A stretch of DNA of 64,000 nucleotides, taken from an uncultured Roseburia sp. (GTDB lineage: Bacteria > Bacillota > Clostridia > Lachnospirales > Lachnospiraceae). Position numbers and translations under genes: made by a program. This document shows, piece after piece, positions 41,877 to 51,770 of this stretch. How positions within the stretch are numbered: position 1 is the first letter of the stretch; each line of letters opens with the position of its first letter. Under the pieces are notes generated by a model. The model made no database searches. It saw only the letters and a list, made by a program, of their open reading frames with translations, and had not been told where the DNA came from. The stretch lies in the NCBI GenBank assembly GCA_910587865.1, contig CAJUNX010000013.1, forward strand, positions 1 through 64,000. The letters run 5' to 3'.

Positions 41877-43628
41877 ATGGGCGAAAGGGGCGGCATGACG
41901 GAAGGATATGTGTGGCTGCATCATGGGATCGAGGAGACTGAGATACCGGAAAAGATCAGAGAATATGTAGTGGAAGGCGGCAGGAAGGCGGTATGTATCT
42001 GCGGGGCGGGCCTGAAAGAGGGATCTGTGGCACAGGAGCAGCTTATACTGGACGAGCGGTATGTGGAATACGGACTGGTGATAGAAAGGGAGACGCTGCG
42101 CCTGGCTGGAGGGATAAACAGACGCCTTCGGGCAAAGCGGGAGTACGAGCTGGCGCTGCGCGTGGCGCAGACAGAAAAGACAGAGGCGATATCTACAGAT
42201 GCAGTTCTTTCGGAGAAAATGCGATCCGATATCTGCATGGAAGCCGAAGCAGAATCGGATCCGCAGGATAAATTCTGCACGGATGCTTATGTGACAGGAC
42301 GTTATTTTTCCCGGTTAAAAGAGTGGGGACTGACGGAATCTGTGTTGGAAGCGCTGATTGCGGAGTGCGGTTTGCAGGAGGAGCCGGAGCGGGCACAGCG
42401 GTTTCTTGAGGAAATGATATCACATTCTGCGGAGTATCATCGGATTTACCGGGCTACACAGCCGGTTCTGATTTATACAGGACCCTCCTATTGCTATAAT
42501 ATTCTGAATAGTTTCGTACACGAGCTGGGACGCGCACTGGAGAAGCTGGGGTATGTGGCGGAATATTATGATACGGAGCGTGAGGACGTGGGTGGTGCCG
42601 GGCGTCTGCTGGGGCAGCAGTATCGCGCGTCGGTGGGCTTTCAGACCTGGATGATGTCGGTAAAGCTTGACGGGGGAAAGCGGATGCTGCAGGATCTGGT
42701 CGGCGGGCCGAAGTTTAATTTTATCGTAGACCATCCGGTGTGGCTGGACGGTCAGCTGAAGGAAACGCCGGCGCATTTCCATGCGCTGACGCATGACCGG
42801 AATTATGTCCGGTTTATCCGGGAATATTATCCGAATGTGTCCGGGGTGCATCTGCTGCCGCCGGGAGGACGGGATCCCGGAGAGCCGGACCGGGACAGAA
42901 AGAGGGAAAATGATCTCGTGTTTCTAGGCACATACCGCAATTACCGAAGCAGGCTTCAGGAGATTCGGGACTATCCGGGAAAGGCAAGATTCCTGGCGTC
43001 ACGTTTTCTCGGGATTCTGAAGAATATGACAGAGCTGACACCGGAACAGGCGCTGAAGGAAGCGCTCACATATTATGGGATACGGTATGAAGCGGCAGAT
43101 TTCCGTACACTCCTGTTTGAACTGAGACTGGTGATTCAGCTGGTGATGTATTATTACCGGGAAAATGTGATCCGATCGGTACTGGATGCCGGGCTGGCCA
43201 TTCACGTATACGGTGATTCATGGGTGGACAGCCCGTTTGCGGGTCATGCCGGACTGATTGTGCATCCGGAAATCCCGGCGGGGGAGAGCATGGGCCTGCT
43301 GGAGTCGTCTAAGATATCACTGAATATCATGGCGTGGCATAAGGACGGGTTTACGGAGCGCGTCGCGGACAGCATGCTCGCCGGGGCAGTTGTGGTGAGC
43401 GATTACAGCACACAGCTGGCGGAGTGTTACGGGGAAGAGACGGTGCTGTTCGACTTAAAACGCCTGGGGCAGCTTCCCGGGATGCTGAAAGAACTGCTTG
43501 CGAATCCGGCAAAACGGACTGCGATCGCTGAAAGAGCAAGAGAAAAAGCGCTGCGGTGCGCTACCTGGGAGCGGCGGGCAGAGGAACTGTTAAAGCTGGT
43601 TGAAATGGAGGAGAGCCCCAAAGGATGA
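41877..43628 (+). CDS. CgeB-like glycosyltransferase (module A)
   Basis: The protein has 583 residues from ATG 41877 (GGGGGGAG 10 bp upstream); ATG 41835 and 41895 are alternatives. The N-terminal ~190 residues are of unknown type. Residues ~200-570 resemble the CgeB/DUF3880 plus glycosyltransferase type: F-I-V-D-H-P, H-D-R-N-Y-V-R-F-I, L-P-P-G-G, then H-V-Y-G-D-S-W, S-K-I-S-L-N-I-M and M-L-A-G-A-V-V-V-S-D. It is clearly related to the protein at 55867-57048. It is the first gene of a CgeB-DUF4422-GT8 set and overlaps the next gene by ATGA. Confidence 0.75.
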   Translation: MGERGGMTEGYVWLHHGIEETEIPEKIREYVVEGGRKAVCICGAGLKEGSVAQEQLILDERYVEYGLVIERETLRLAGGINRRLRAKREYELALRVAQTEKTEAISTDAVLSEKMRSDICMEAEAESDPQDKFCTDAYVTGRYFSRLKEWGLTESVLEALIAECGLQEEPERAQRFLEEMISHSAEYHRIYRATQPVLIYTGPSYCYNILNSFVHELGRALEKLGYVAEYYDTEREDVGGAGRLLGQQYRASVGFQTWMMSVKLDGGKRMLQDLVGGPKFNFIVDHPVWLDGQLKETPAHFHALTHDRNYVRFIREYYPNVSGVHLLPPGGRDPGEPDRDRKRENDLVFLGTYRNYRSRLQEIRDYPGKARFLASRFLGILKNMTELTPEQALKEALTYYGIRYEAADFRTLLFELRLVIQLVMYYYRENVIRSVLDAGLAIHVYGDSWVDSPFAGHAGLIVHPEIPAGESMGLLESSKISLNIMAWHKDGFTERVADSMLAGAVVVSDYSTQLAECYGEETVLFDLKRLGQLPGMLKELLANPAKRTAIAERAREKALRCATWERRAEELLKLVEMEESPKG

Positions 43629-44680
43629 GGACGAAAATATATGTGATGACACACAAGCGGTTTGAGCCGCCGCAGGATCCGGTCTATGTGCCGGTGCAGG
43701 TGGGGCGGGCTCTCGGGTCGGAGCTTGGCTATCTGGGGGATGACACCGGTGATACGATTTCGGATCAGAATCCGTATTATGGGGAGCTTACGGGCCTGTA
43801 CTGGCTTTGGAAAAATGTGCAGGAGATTGATCTGATCGGGATCTGCCATTACAGAAGATACTTTCTGAATGAGGCATATGAACTGCTGACGCAGGAGGAG
43901 TATGAGCGCGCGCTGGCGGATGCGGATATTATGGTGCCACGGGCTATGCGGGCGGATGGCGTTTACCGGGATTATTTCGGCAGTGCGCATCATGTCGAAG
44001 ATCTGCTGGAGGCGGGTGCGGTGATAAAGGAGCTTTATCCGAAGGATTATCCGGCATTTTGTGAAGTGATGGAGGAATCGGAGTATTATTACGGGAATCT
44101 GTGTGTGACGACGAAGAAGCTGTTTGATGAGTATTGTGCCTGGCTGTTTTCGATTTTTTTCGTGCTTAAGGATCGGGTGGATGTCAGCGGGTATGATGCA
44201 TATCATCAGAGATTGTTTGGATTCCTCTCGGAGAGCCTTTTGCGCGTCTTTATCAGAGCGCGAAAGCTTCGGGTATGCGAGACACGTGTCGGCGTGACGG
44301 CAGAGAAGGCGGAGACGACGGAGTTTAAGCTGGCGATGGGACAGCTGGTAAAGATGGGGGAGTTTTCACAGGCGCGGGAGATGTTTTACCAGTATCTGAA
44401 GATTCGGCCTGATATCACGCTGGAGCTTTCGGATGTGAGGAAGGAAATCCCGGATATTGAGCTGATTCTGTATATTCTTGAGCAGGAGAAGGAATGCGGC
44501 GGGCAGGGATTTTATGAGGTGTCACACCAGCTTTCAGATCTGATTGTGCATCTGCGCAGGATACGGGAAATCGTGCAAAAGGAATCGGACGGGCAGGCGC
44601 TGACACAGGAGGATGCGGATTATCTGCGGATGAAGCAGGTGTCGGAGTCTGTAAAAGAGGTGATCAGGGCAAATCTGTAA
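43625..44680 (+). CDS. DUF4422 glycosyltransferase (module A)
   Basis: The protein has 351 residues. The DUF4422 domain (about 1-225) contains K-I-Y-V-M-T-H-K, D-D-T-G-D-T-I-S, E-L-T-G-L-Y-W-L-W-K-N and C-H-Y-R-R-Y-F. The last ~125 residues are a helical extension absent from the paralogue at 57745. DUF4422 proteins are putative sugar transferases of surface glycan clusters. It overlaps the preceding CgeB-like gene by 4 bp. Confidence 0.82.
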   Translation: MRTKIYVMTHKRFEPPQDPVYVPVQVGRALGSELGYLGDDTGDTISDQNPYYGELTGLYWLWKNVQEIDLIGICHYRRYFLNEAYELLTQEEYERALADADIMVPRAMRADGVYRDYFGSAHHVEDLLEAGAVIKELYPKDYPAFCEVMEESEYYYGNLCVTTKKLFDEYCAWLFSIFFVLKDRVDVSGYDAYHQRLFGFLSESLLRVFIRARKLRVCETRVGVTAEKAETTEFKLAMGQLVKMGEFSQAREMFYQYLKIRPDITLELSDVRKEIPDIELILYILEQEKECGGQGFYEVSHQLSDLIVHLRRIREIVQKESDGQALTQEDADYLRMKQVSESVKEVIRANL

Positions 44681-44711
44681 GTGCCGTCAGGCACAGGAAG
44701 GGGAAGGAATA

Positions 44712-45686
44712 ATGGAAAATGTAATGAATATAGCGACTGCGCTAAACAGGAAGTATTTACGGTATACCACAGTGATGCTGGTATCATTGTGCGAAAATAA
44801 TCCGGATTGTGTGCGGGTGTTTTTACTCAATCATGAGCTCACGGAACAGGATGTGCAGATGGTTCGGGATATCCTTAAGAAATATGGCGCGCAGGTAGAA
44901 GATCTTAAGGTCAGAAGAGATATGTTTCCGCCTGAACTGCCGTATAACGAGCAGTGGAGCATTGAGACATATTTCCGGCTGCTGCTGCAGGATATTCTGC
45001 CTGACGATGTGGGGCGTCTGATTTATCTGGACGCGGATATCATTATCAATCGCCCGTTAAGAGAGATGTATGAGCTTGATTTTGCGGGAATGGATCTTAT
45101 GGCGGCAAAAGACACCGGCTGGAGCCTTGTACGGGAGAAATATAATGAAAAACAAAAAGAACTGATAAACAGGGTATTGGAAACAGGCCACGGCTATTTT
45201 AATGCAGGTGTACTGCTTATGAATATAGAAAAAATACGGAAAAAGTACAGTTTCCAGACATACCTGGATGCAATCAAACGATGGGATTATCAGATGTATG
45301 CATTTGACCAGGATATTCTGAATGATGTTCATGCCACGAAGGCGGGATATTTTGATGCGGAAGTATATAATTTAGGCGCCAGGGTAGCCCACAATCAGAA
45401 TAAGACGTATGCGGATATGAAGGACACAGCGATTATTCATTATACCGGTTTTAAGCCGTGGGATTCGGGGAACTGCCACTACGACATCGAGAAATTATGG
45501 TGGGAGTATGCGAAAAAAACGCCGTTTTATCAGGAGCTGCTCGAGGAATTTCTGGATAACACGATGACGGATACATATCTGGAGGATTATATCAAGGGTC
45601 TGTTGGAACAGCTGAGGGTGGTAAACGGGCAGTTAAATGAGTCAATGAACCTGAATCAGCGGCTCCTTAGCTTGCTGCAAAAATAG
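44712..45686 (+). CDS. Family 8 glycosyltransferase (module A)
   Basis: The protein has 324 residues. GT8 motifs are L-D-A-D-I-I-I-N (DxD, near residue 107), Y-F-N-A-G-V-L-L-M-N (~161-170), D-Q-D-I-L-N and H-Y-T-G-F-K-P-W. A coiled C-terminus (EQLRVVNGQLNESMNLNQ) may mediate oligomerisation. GT8 enzymes are retaining galactosyl- or glucosyltransferases using UDP-sugars. The paralogue at 58502-59455 has the same layout, including the C-terminal coil. AGGGGAAGGA is upstream. Confidence 0.9.
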   Translation: MENVMNIATALNRKYLRYTTVMLVSLCENNPDCVRVFLLNHELTEQDVQMVRDILKKYGAQVEDLKVRRDMFPPELPYNEQWSIETYFRLLLQDILPDDVGRLIYLDADIIINRPLREMYELDFAGMDLMAAKDTGWSLVREKYNEKQKELINRVLETGHGYFNAGVLLMNIEKIRKKYSFQTYLDAIKRWDYQMYAFDQDILNDVHATKAGYFDAEVYNLGARVAHNQNKTYADMKDTAIIHYTGFKPWDSGNCHYDIEKLWWEYAKKTPFYQELLEEFLDNTMTDTYLEDYIKGLLEQLRVVNGQLNESMNLNQRLLSLLQK

Positions 45687-45711
45687 AAAAGTGGAAACGC
45701 GGAGGAATTCC

Positions 45712-46884
45712 ATGAGATTCTTTTATTATACATGGTATGAGAATTCGGCAGATGATCTGAATGAATCGCTGGCCAGACTGGGTTATCAGGTCGTGAAATG
45801 CCATATCCCGCTGAAGAACTACGAGGAAGATACGGATTTTTGCGAGAATTTTATCCGGATATTTCGGGAGCAGAACTGTGATGTCATCATTAGCTTTGAC
45901 TTTTTTCCGATATTGGCGAAGCTTGCGGAGAAGCTGGCTGTGAGGTATCTTTCCTGGGTGTATGACATGCCGCATCATACGATCTATTCACCGGCAGTGC
46001 TGGGAAGTCAGACGAATCTGTTCCTGTTTGATAAGGAGCAGTGCGGACAGCTGCAGAGTGTGAAACCGGAGCATACATATTATCTGCCGCTGGCGGTCCA
46101 TGCGGACAGAATAAACAGACAATTACATGTGCCTGAAAATGGAGAATTTAACTCGGAATATGAAAGGGATGTCTGTTTTGTCGGAAGCCTTTATGAAAAT
46201 AACCTGTACCGGCAGATAAATTATCTCCCGGAATATCTCAGGGGATATTTGCAGGGAATCATGCAGGCACAGCAGAAGATCTATGGGTACCATATGATTG
46301 AAGATGTGTTAGACGAGCCCGTTTTCGTGGAGCTGCAGAAGTACGTCATTATGGATCTGGATCCGTCTTATTTTGCAGACAGAAGGCAGCTGTATGTGGA
46401 TATGCTGGACGCGGAGATTACCTGTCAGGAACGGATCGATCTGCTGGAGGCGCTGGCAGAGCGATATCGCGTCGATGTGTACACGGCCTCTGATGCGGCG
46501 CTGGTTCCGCATGCGCGTTGCAGGGGGACGGTTTCTTACGGGAAAGAGATGCCGGAACTATTCCGGATGTCTAAGATTAATCTGAACATTACGCTGCGGT
46601 CAATCCGGCATGGAATTCCGCTTCGCGCGCTTGATATTATGGGGGCGGGAGGATTCCTTTTGTCGAATTACCAGCCGGGACTTGCGGAGGAATTTGAAGA
46701 CGGCAGGGAAATGGTACTGTTTGAGAGCAGGGAGGATTTGCTGGAGAAGACGGCATATTATCTGGAGCACGAGGAAGAGCGCAGAGAGATTGCACTGCGC
46801 GGCTGGGAGAAGGTTCAGCAGAGATTCACCTATGAGATACAATTAAGAAAGATGCTGGCGATATCGGGTCTGTCGAAGGGATAA
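45712..46884 (+). CDS. DUF3880/CgeB-like glycosyltransferase
   Basis: The protein has 390 residues from ATG 45712 (GGAGG 6 bp upstream). It opens M-R-F-F-Y-Y-T-W-Y-E-N and contains V-I-I-S-F-D-F-F-P, W-V-Y-D-M-P-H-H-T, V-C-F-V-G-S-L-Y, I-Y-G-Y-H-M-I-E-D-V-L, S-K-I-N-L-N-I-T-L-R-S-I and A-L-D-I-M-G-A-G-G-F-L. The same motifs occur in the two minus-strand genes at 50595 and 51767, making a three-member subfamily. A role as a GT-B transferase in glycan extension is inferred. Confidence 0.8.
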   Translation: MRFFYYTWYENSADDLNESLARLGYQVVKCHIPLKNYEEDTDFCENFIRIFREQNCDVIISFDFFPILAKLAEKLAVRYLSWVYDMPHHTIYSPAVLGSQTNLFLFDKEQCGQLQSVKPEHTYYLPLAVHADRINRQLHVPENGEFNSEYERDVCFVGSLYENNLYRQINYLPEYLRGYLQGIMQAQQKIYGYHMIEDVLDEPVFVELQKYVIMDLDPSYFADRRQLYVDMLDAEITCQERIDLLEALAERYRVDVYTASDAALVPHARCRGTVSYGKEMPELFRMSKINLNITLRSIRHGIPLRALDIMGAGGFLLSNYQPGLAEEFEDGREMVLFESREDLLEKTAYYLEHEEERREIALRGWEKVQQRFTYEIQLRKMLAISGLSKG

Positions 46885-46896
46885 GCGAGGTGGCAT

Positions 46897-48624
46897 GTGG
46901 ATTATTCGGAGCTGATAAGAGAAATCAATTCTCAGAACTGGGAAAAAGCAGGACAGGAAATAAAGAAACTTCAGGAAGACACCCTCGACGATACTGCGGC
47001 TGTGCTTGCAGCCACAGTCTGCCTTCATGAGGGAAAATCAGAGGAAGCATATGATTACATATGTCGAGGACTTGCACGTAATGACAGAAATGCAGAGCTG
47101 TATCTTCTGCTCGGCAATTATTATGAAGATAAAAATGTGAACCAGGCGTGGCTGTGCTATGAACACGCGGAATTCTATTGCGATCATATAGCCGATAAAG
47201 AGATGATCCGGCAGTATAAAAGTCATGTGGAGTCGATGGATGGCTGGAGTGTGAAAAACGTTTCGATTGTGATTCTGTCATACAATTTAAAAGATATCTG
47301 TATCCAGTGTATCGACAGTATCAGAAAAAACAATGCGCCGGGTTCCATGGAACTCATTGTGGTCGACAATGCCTCTTCGGATGGGATTGTGGAATGGCTA
47401 AGGCAGCAGGAAGATATCGTGTGTATTTTTAATCAGAGTAACAAAGGTTTCCCTTATGGATGCAATCAGGGCATAAAGGCGGCAGAGCCTGACAATGATA
47501 TCCTGCTGCTGAATAATGATACGGAAGTTCTGCCACATTCGATTTTCTGGCTTCGAATGGGACTTTATAGCGAAGGAAGGATCGGGGCGGCGGGAAGCGT
47601 ATCAAACTGCGCTGCAAACTGGCAGATGATAGATGAGACATTTCAGACAATCGAAGAGTACCGGGCGCATGGGAGAACGATGAATCTTCCTCTGAAAAAT
47701 GCCTGCGAGAAGAAAACCTGGCTTATGGGGTTTGCAATGCTGATCCGTAGGGAAGCATTAGATGGGACAGGGCTTCTCGATATACGGTTTACACCGGGAG
47801 GATATGAGGATAATGATATCAGCATCAGGCTGCAGCAAAATGGCTGGCAGCTGGCGCTCTGCCATAACAGTTTTATCTTCCATTATGGAAGCGGCGTTGG
47901 AAAAAACCGTGATTTCTGGAGCAGCTATGGAGGTGCAAATGCAGGGAAACTGCGGGAAAAGTGGGGCTTTGATCTATTGTATTATACCAGGTGCCGCACG
48001 GATCTGATCGGGTATATTCGTGAACCGAAGGATGCGGTGATAAGGGTACTCGAGATCGGCTGCGGCTGTGGTGATACGTTGTCTAAGATCGCATATTTAT
48101 GGCCGCGGGCGGAAGTGAGAGGAGTAGAACGCAATGAAGCGGCGGCCAAAACAGGCGCAAATTATCTCAATATCATTCAGGGAGACATCGAGACACTGGT
48201 ATTGCCTTACGAAAAAGGATATTTTGATTATATTATCCTGGGAGATGTGCTGGAGTGTTTTGCCCATCCACAGGAGACAATCGAAAAGATGATTCCCTGT
48301 CTCCGTGAGAATGGTAGATTTTTGTGCAGCGTTTCGAATATCATTCACGAGTCTGTGCTGCTGTCGATGCTGAAAGGAAATTTCTCCTATGCGGATACGG
48401 GGATTTTAGACCGGTCACATATTCGTTTCTATTCTCTGACCAGTATCGCAGAACTGTTCTACAAATGCAGACTGCGTATCGAACAGGTACAGGCATCTGT
48501 AGAACATTGCGAAAAGACGGCAGAGGAGGCAGAGCTGCTGGAGGCATTTTACCGTCTGCCTCATATCGCGAAGAAGGAATTCTTCCAGGCAGGCCGATAT
48601 GTATTTACCGCTGTAAAGCGATAA
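46897..48624 (+). CDS. Family 2 glycosyltransferase fused to a methyltransferase
   Basis: The protein has 575 residues with a GTG start. Residues ~1-115 are helical and TPR-like. A GT2 domain (about 122-340) has S-I-V-I-L-S-Y-N, V-V-D-N-A-S-S-D and L-N-N-D-T-E-V (DxD-like). A class I SAM methyltransferase domain (~378-520) starts V-L-E-I-G-C-G-C-G-D. A single polypeptide could both add and methylate a sugar. The gene has lower GC than the neighbours, suggesting acquisition. Confidence 0.87.
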   Translation: MDYSELIREINSQNWEKAGQEIKKLQEDTLDDTAAVLAATVCLHEGKSEEAYDYICRGLARNDRNAELYLLLGNYYEDKNVNQAWLCYEHAEFYCDHIADKEMIRQYKSHVESMDGWSVKNVSIVILSYNLKDICIQCIDSIRKNNAPGSMELIVVDNASSDGIVEWLRQQEDIVCIFNQSNKGFPYGCNQGIKAAEPDNDILLLNNDTEVLPHSIFWLRMGLYSEGRIGAAGSVSNCAANWQMIDETFQTIEEYRAHGRTMNLPLKNACEKKTWLMGFAMLIRREALDGTGLLDIRFTPGGYEDNDISIRLQQNGWQLALCHNSFIFHYGSGVGKNRDFWSSYGGANAGKLREKWGFDLLYYTRCRTDLIGYIREPKDAVIRVLEIGCGCGDTLSKIAYLWPRAEVRGVERNEAAAKTGANYLNIIQGDIETLVLPYEKGYFDYIILGDVLECFAHPQETIEKMIPCLRENGRFLCSVSNIIHESVLLSMLKGNFSYADTGILDRSHIRFYSLTSIAELFYKCRLRIEQVQASVEHCEKTAEEAELLEAFYRLPHIAKKEFFQAGRYVFTAVKR

Positions 48625-48632
48625 GACAGGGT

Positions 48633-50537
48633 TTACACATCCCGGCCTGTTGGGTTAAGGACATATCGCATTTCTTTATTCAGCAGAGCAGCCAGGTAAC
48701 AGAATGCGCTGCGGGAAAGGATCATTGCCTGACACTGGCTCATCAGAAAAAGATCTATATAGTTTGATCCATCCTGATTGCCCTCAATGAAGGTGACATC
48801 AGCGAATTGATGAAACCCCAGTTCCTTGCTATGTGTGCGGCACCATGAGATGTCGTCTGAGAAAACAAAAAGGCACCAGACTCCGGGGGCACCCTGAAAA
48901 AATTTGTCGACTAAAATACGGTGATCTGCGATCGACATTGCCCAGTTCAGGTCAACATAATCACCGCGGCGGACATGGATCGAAACAGACTGTGTCTGCC
49001 GGATTTTTGTGAGATAATCCCGGTTTTTCTGGTCAGACAGGGGCGGAAAGCGGAATTCACGCAGAAAGATATCTCTGTATGCATCAAACCATTTCCGGTT
49101 GATCCAGTAGCCGTGATAATATAAGGGCATGGAATAGTCCAGGATTTTTGGAAAAAAGCCATTAGCCGGTACAGAAAGGACAGTACTAGAAAATGGATTG
49201 AATTCTCTGTAATTATCGGTTTCCGCGATCATTGTGATCGGCATCTCATGTTCGGCCAGTATGGTGGCAACACTTTTTCCATGCCTGCGCTCGTTCAGAA
49301 TGAATTCCCAGCTGTCGGGTGTGAAGCATTCGCTCAGCATATGCGGGTGGAGACCAAACACCTTTTCGAGCTCATACCCGTTATGAACGGTGTGAAGAGC
49401 AAAATAGGAATCATCCAGATACATGACGCTGCCAGGGTGCGACAATTCATAATAGCGTGCAAAAATGTACTGAAAAGCCTGGTTTGCGAGACCGCCATTG
49501 AGAAACTGGATTTTGATTTCTGAATATGAGACAGAATCTTTAAGAGAGATCGGATTCGAAACTGATCTCTCCTGCATTTTGTAAAGCTCTCTGTCATTCC
49601 ACTGCATGAGTTCAATATCTTTTTCCTGAAAGATACGATCCAGGTAGTGGTTATTTTCATAGGGAATCGTTACATAGCGAAACCGCAGCTGCCGGAGCTC
49701 TGCCAGGAACCGGTCGCGCATACTGGCAGGAAGCGGCGGAGCTGCATGAAGGATATGTGTGATCCCTCCATAATACAGGTGTAATACAGAGTATTCGATG
49801 ACTTCCTGTATCTGTGCATAGTCCTCCCGTGAGAGGAAAAGCGTTGCCATAGCAGTCATGGTTTCTGTGACAGCCTTTTGGTATGTTACCGGATCTGTGG
49901 GCCGGGAGGCGGAATCGGGGGGAGCCGTATGACGGTAAAGCGGCTCCGCGACGACACCGAGCTGTCCGGTGCGCAGGAAAATCAGCATGAGGATTTCCAT
50001 ATCCTCGAGAATTGTATGCTCACGGAAGGTGATACCGTCGAAGAGCTCCCGGCGGAACAGGCGGCTCCACAGGTAACCGCCGCCAGCAATCAGCTCGATG
50101 CGTTTTTGCAGGTCAAGCGTGCCTGCACTGGCAGGACCGGTCTGCTGGATAAAGGATTCACGCGCCTCGTCGTAGTAGATGCAGTCCACCATATCATAAT
50201 TGCCGGAGACAGCGCACTGATACAGCTTTTCAAACATGGTGACATCCGCGATATCGTCGCTGTCGACAAAACCGATATAATCACCGGAGGCATACATTAG
50301 CCCGGCGTTTCTGGCGCCTCCGGGCCCGGAATTCTCTTCCAGATTTACGAGAATGACATGATCTGGGAAAGCGCGTTCACAGTCGAGCAGGATGGAGAGG
50401 CTGTTGTCGGTGGATGCGTCGTTGACAAGGATCAGCTCGAGATCCCGAAAAGTCTGATGTACCAGATTCCCGAGACAGGCGGCGAGAGTTTTCTCTGCGT
50501 TATAGACAGGGACGATGACGGATATTTTTGCGGACAT
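48633..50537 (-). CDS. GT2-GT11 fusion (glycosyltransferase plus fucosyltransferase-like)
   Basis: The protein has 634 residues. ATG 50537 is preferred because GAGGAA lies 5 bp upstream, rather than ATG 50549. The N-terminal GT2 domain (S-V-I-V-P-V-Y-N-A-E-K-T, V-N-D-A-S-T-D-N-S, D-S-D-D) is followed by a C-terminal family 11 region (about 345-634) with N-G-G-L-A-N-Q-A-F-Q-Y and H-V-R-R-G-D-Y-V-D, the GDP-fucose-binding signature of alpha-1,2-fucosyltransferases. It is convergent with the GT2-methyltransferase gene, 8 bp apart. The acceptor sugar is unknown. Confidence 0.87.
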   Translation of the reverse strand: MSAKISVIVPVYNAEKTLAACLGNLVHQTFRDLELILVNDASTDNSLSILLDCERAFPDHVILVNLEENSGPGGARNAGLMYASGDYIGFVDSDDIADVTMFEKLYQCAVSGNYDMVDCIYYDEARESFIQQTGPASAGTLDLQKRIELIAGGGYLWSRLFRRELFDGITFREHTILEDMEILMLIFLRTGQLGVVAEPLYRHTAPPDSASRPTDPVTYQKAVTETMTAMATLFLSREDYAQIQEVIEYSVLHLYYGGITHILHAAPPLPASMRDRFLAELRQLRFRYVTIPYENNHYLDRIFQEKDIELMQWNDRELYKMQERSVSNPISLKDSVSYSEIKIQFLNGGLANQAFQYIFARYYELSHPGSVMYLDDSYFALHTVHNGYELEKVFGLHPHMLSECFTPDSWEFILNERRHGKSVATILAEHEMPITMIAETDNYREFNPFSSTVLSVPANGFFPKILDYSMPLYYHGYWINRKWFDAYRDIFLREFRFPPLSDQKNRDYLTKIRQTQSVSIHVRRGDYVDLNWAMSIADHRILVDKFFQGAPGVWCLFVFSDDISWCRTHSKELGFHQFADVTFIEGNQDGSNYIDLFLMSQCQAMILSRSAFCYLAALLNKEMRYVLNPTGRDV

Positions 50538-50594
50538 ACGATTCCTCATTTCTGTGTTGTTTTTTGTGTATCCGGGGCCGCGGATGTGGCTGTG

Positions 50595-51770
50595 TCAGGT
50601 CGGGGCGGGCAGATCTATCACACGGAGCATTTCGGAAAACAGCAGCTGAAAGCTAAGATATTGCTGGATCTTGTTTCTGCCGTTTGCGGCGATCTGCTGC
50701 CGTTCTTCTTCATGCGACAGGTAGTAGGCGATCTTTTCATTCAGATCCTGTAAATCATTATAATATACGAAGTCCTCATTTGGAATAAAATAATCCAGAA
50801 AATCCGCCTGGAAATTCGTCAGCAGAAATCCGCCTGCGCTCATAATGTCAATTGCACGCAGCGGAATTCCGGTCTTAATGCTTTTTAAGGTGATGTTCAG
50901 GTTGATTTTACTGTAATAAAAAATATAAGGCAGCTCGCTGATATAATCGGCGGGCCCCATGTTCTCAATGCCGGGCGCGCGGTAGGAGCGATCCGGTGTA
51001 TAGAGGCGGAGCGGATGTCCGGCAGCCGCGGAAGTCAGTGTCCGGATACGGTCCAGTTCTGTAAGCTTGCGCCCGATGACGTAATTGCCGTAAATATAGG
51101 GCAGGCTCTGTATGCCGGTATTTCCCGCGTCGTAGGGCAGGGAGGCGGAGAGATCGTTCAGGATATTCTCATCCAGCACCTCCTCGATAAAATAGTACCC
51201 ATAGATTCTCAGCTGTGCCTGCATAATGGCGTCGAGGTATCCGCGGGTGTACTCGCTGATACCGGTAAGACGGTCGAACATGTTGTGCGACTCATTGTAA
51301 AGAGAACCTACAAACGTAACGTCGCTGCGAAACCGTCCGGCATCGTGCGGCTGCGCCAGCAATTCGTCAATGCGCTCTGCGTTTCCGGCCAGGGGAAGAT
51401 AATGCACGGTCGGTATTCCCATTGCCGCCAGCTCCAGATACTGTGCCCGGTCGAACAGGAAGATCGTGTTGCAGGGATAAATCACCGTGTAAGAGTACAG
51501 TGCGACATGCGGGGCATCGTAGACGACGGAGAGATAGCGCAGATGATTGCGTTTACAGCCCTCCGAGATCAGCGGAAAAAAATTGTAGGAAAAAATACAG
51601 TCGTATGCGCCGTCAGCCAGAAACGTATCAAGTGCGGCATCAAACTCAGCGGAACGCCGCTCCGTATAATCCGGATGAAAAAAAAATGCAACGGAATGGC
51701 CGAGCTGCTTAAAGGCTGTAACGGCGTCTTTTTTGCAGAAGCACGGCCAGTCAAAAAACAGAATATTCAT
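50595..51770 (-). CDS. DUF3880/CgeB-like glycosyltransferase
   Basis: The protein has 391 residues. It contains C-I-F-S-Y-N-F-F-P, V-T-F-V-G-S-L-Y, I-Y-G-Y-Y-F-I-E-E-V-L, S-K-I-N-L-N-I-T-L-K-S-I-K-T-G-I-P-L-R and D-I-M-S-A-G-G-F-L, matching the genes at 45712 and 51767. Its start overlaps the stop of the neighbouring paralogue by 4 bp (ATGA on the minus strand), so the pair is co-translated. This is a recent-looking tandem pair within the inverted block. Confidence 0.8.
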   Translation of the reverse strand: MNILFFDWPCFCKKDAVTAFKQLGHSVAFFFHPDYTERRSAEFDAALDTFLADGAYDCIFSYNFFPLISEGCKRNHLRYLSVVYDAPHVALYSYTVIYPCNTIFLFDRAQYLELAAMGIPTVHYLPLAGNAERIDELLAQPHDAGRFRSDVTFVGSLYNESHNMFDRLTGISEYTRGYLDAIMQAQLRIYGYYFIEEVLDENILNDLSASLPYDAGNTGIQSLPYIYGNYVIGRKLTELDRIRTLTSAAAGHPLRLYTPDRSYRAPGIENMGPADYISELPYIFYYSKINLNITLKSIKTGIPLRAIDIMSAGGFLLTNFQADFLDYFIPNEDFVYYNDLQDLNEKIAYYLSHEEERQQIAANGRNKIQQYLSFQLLFSEMLRVIDLPAPT

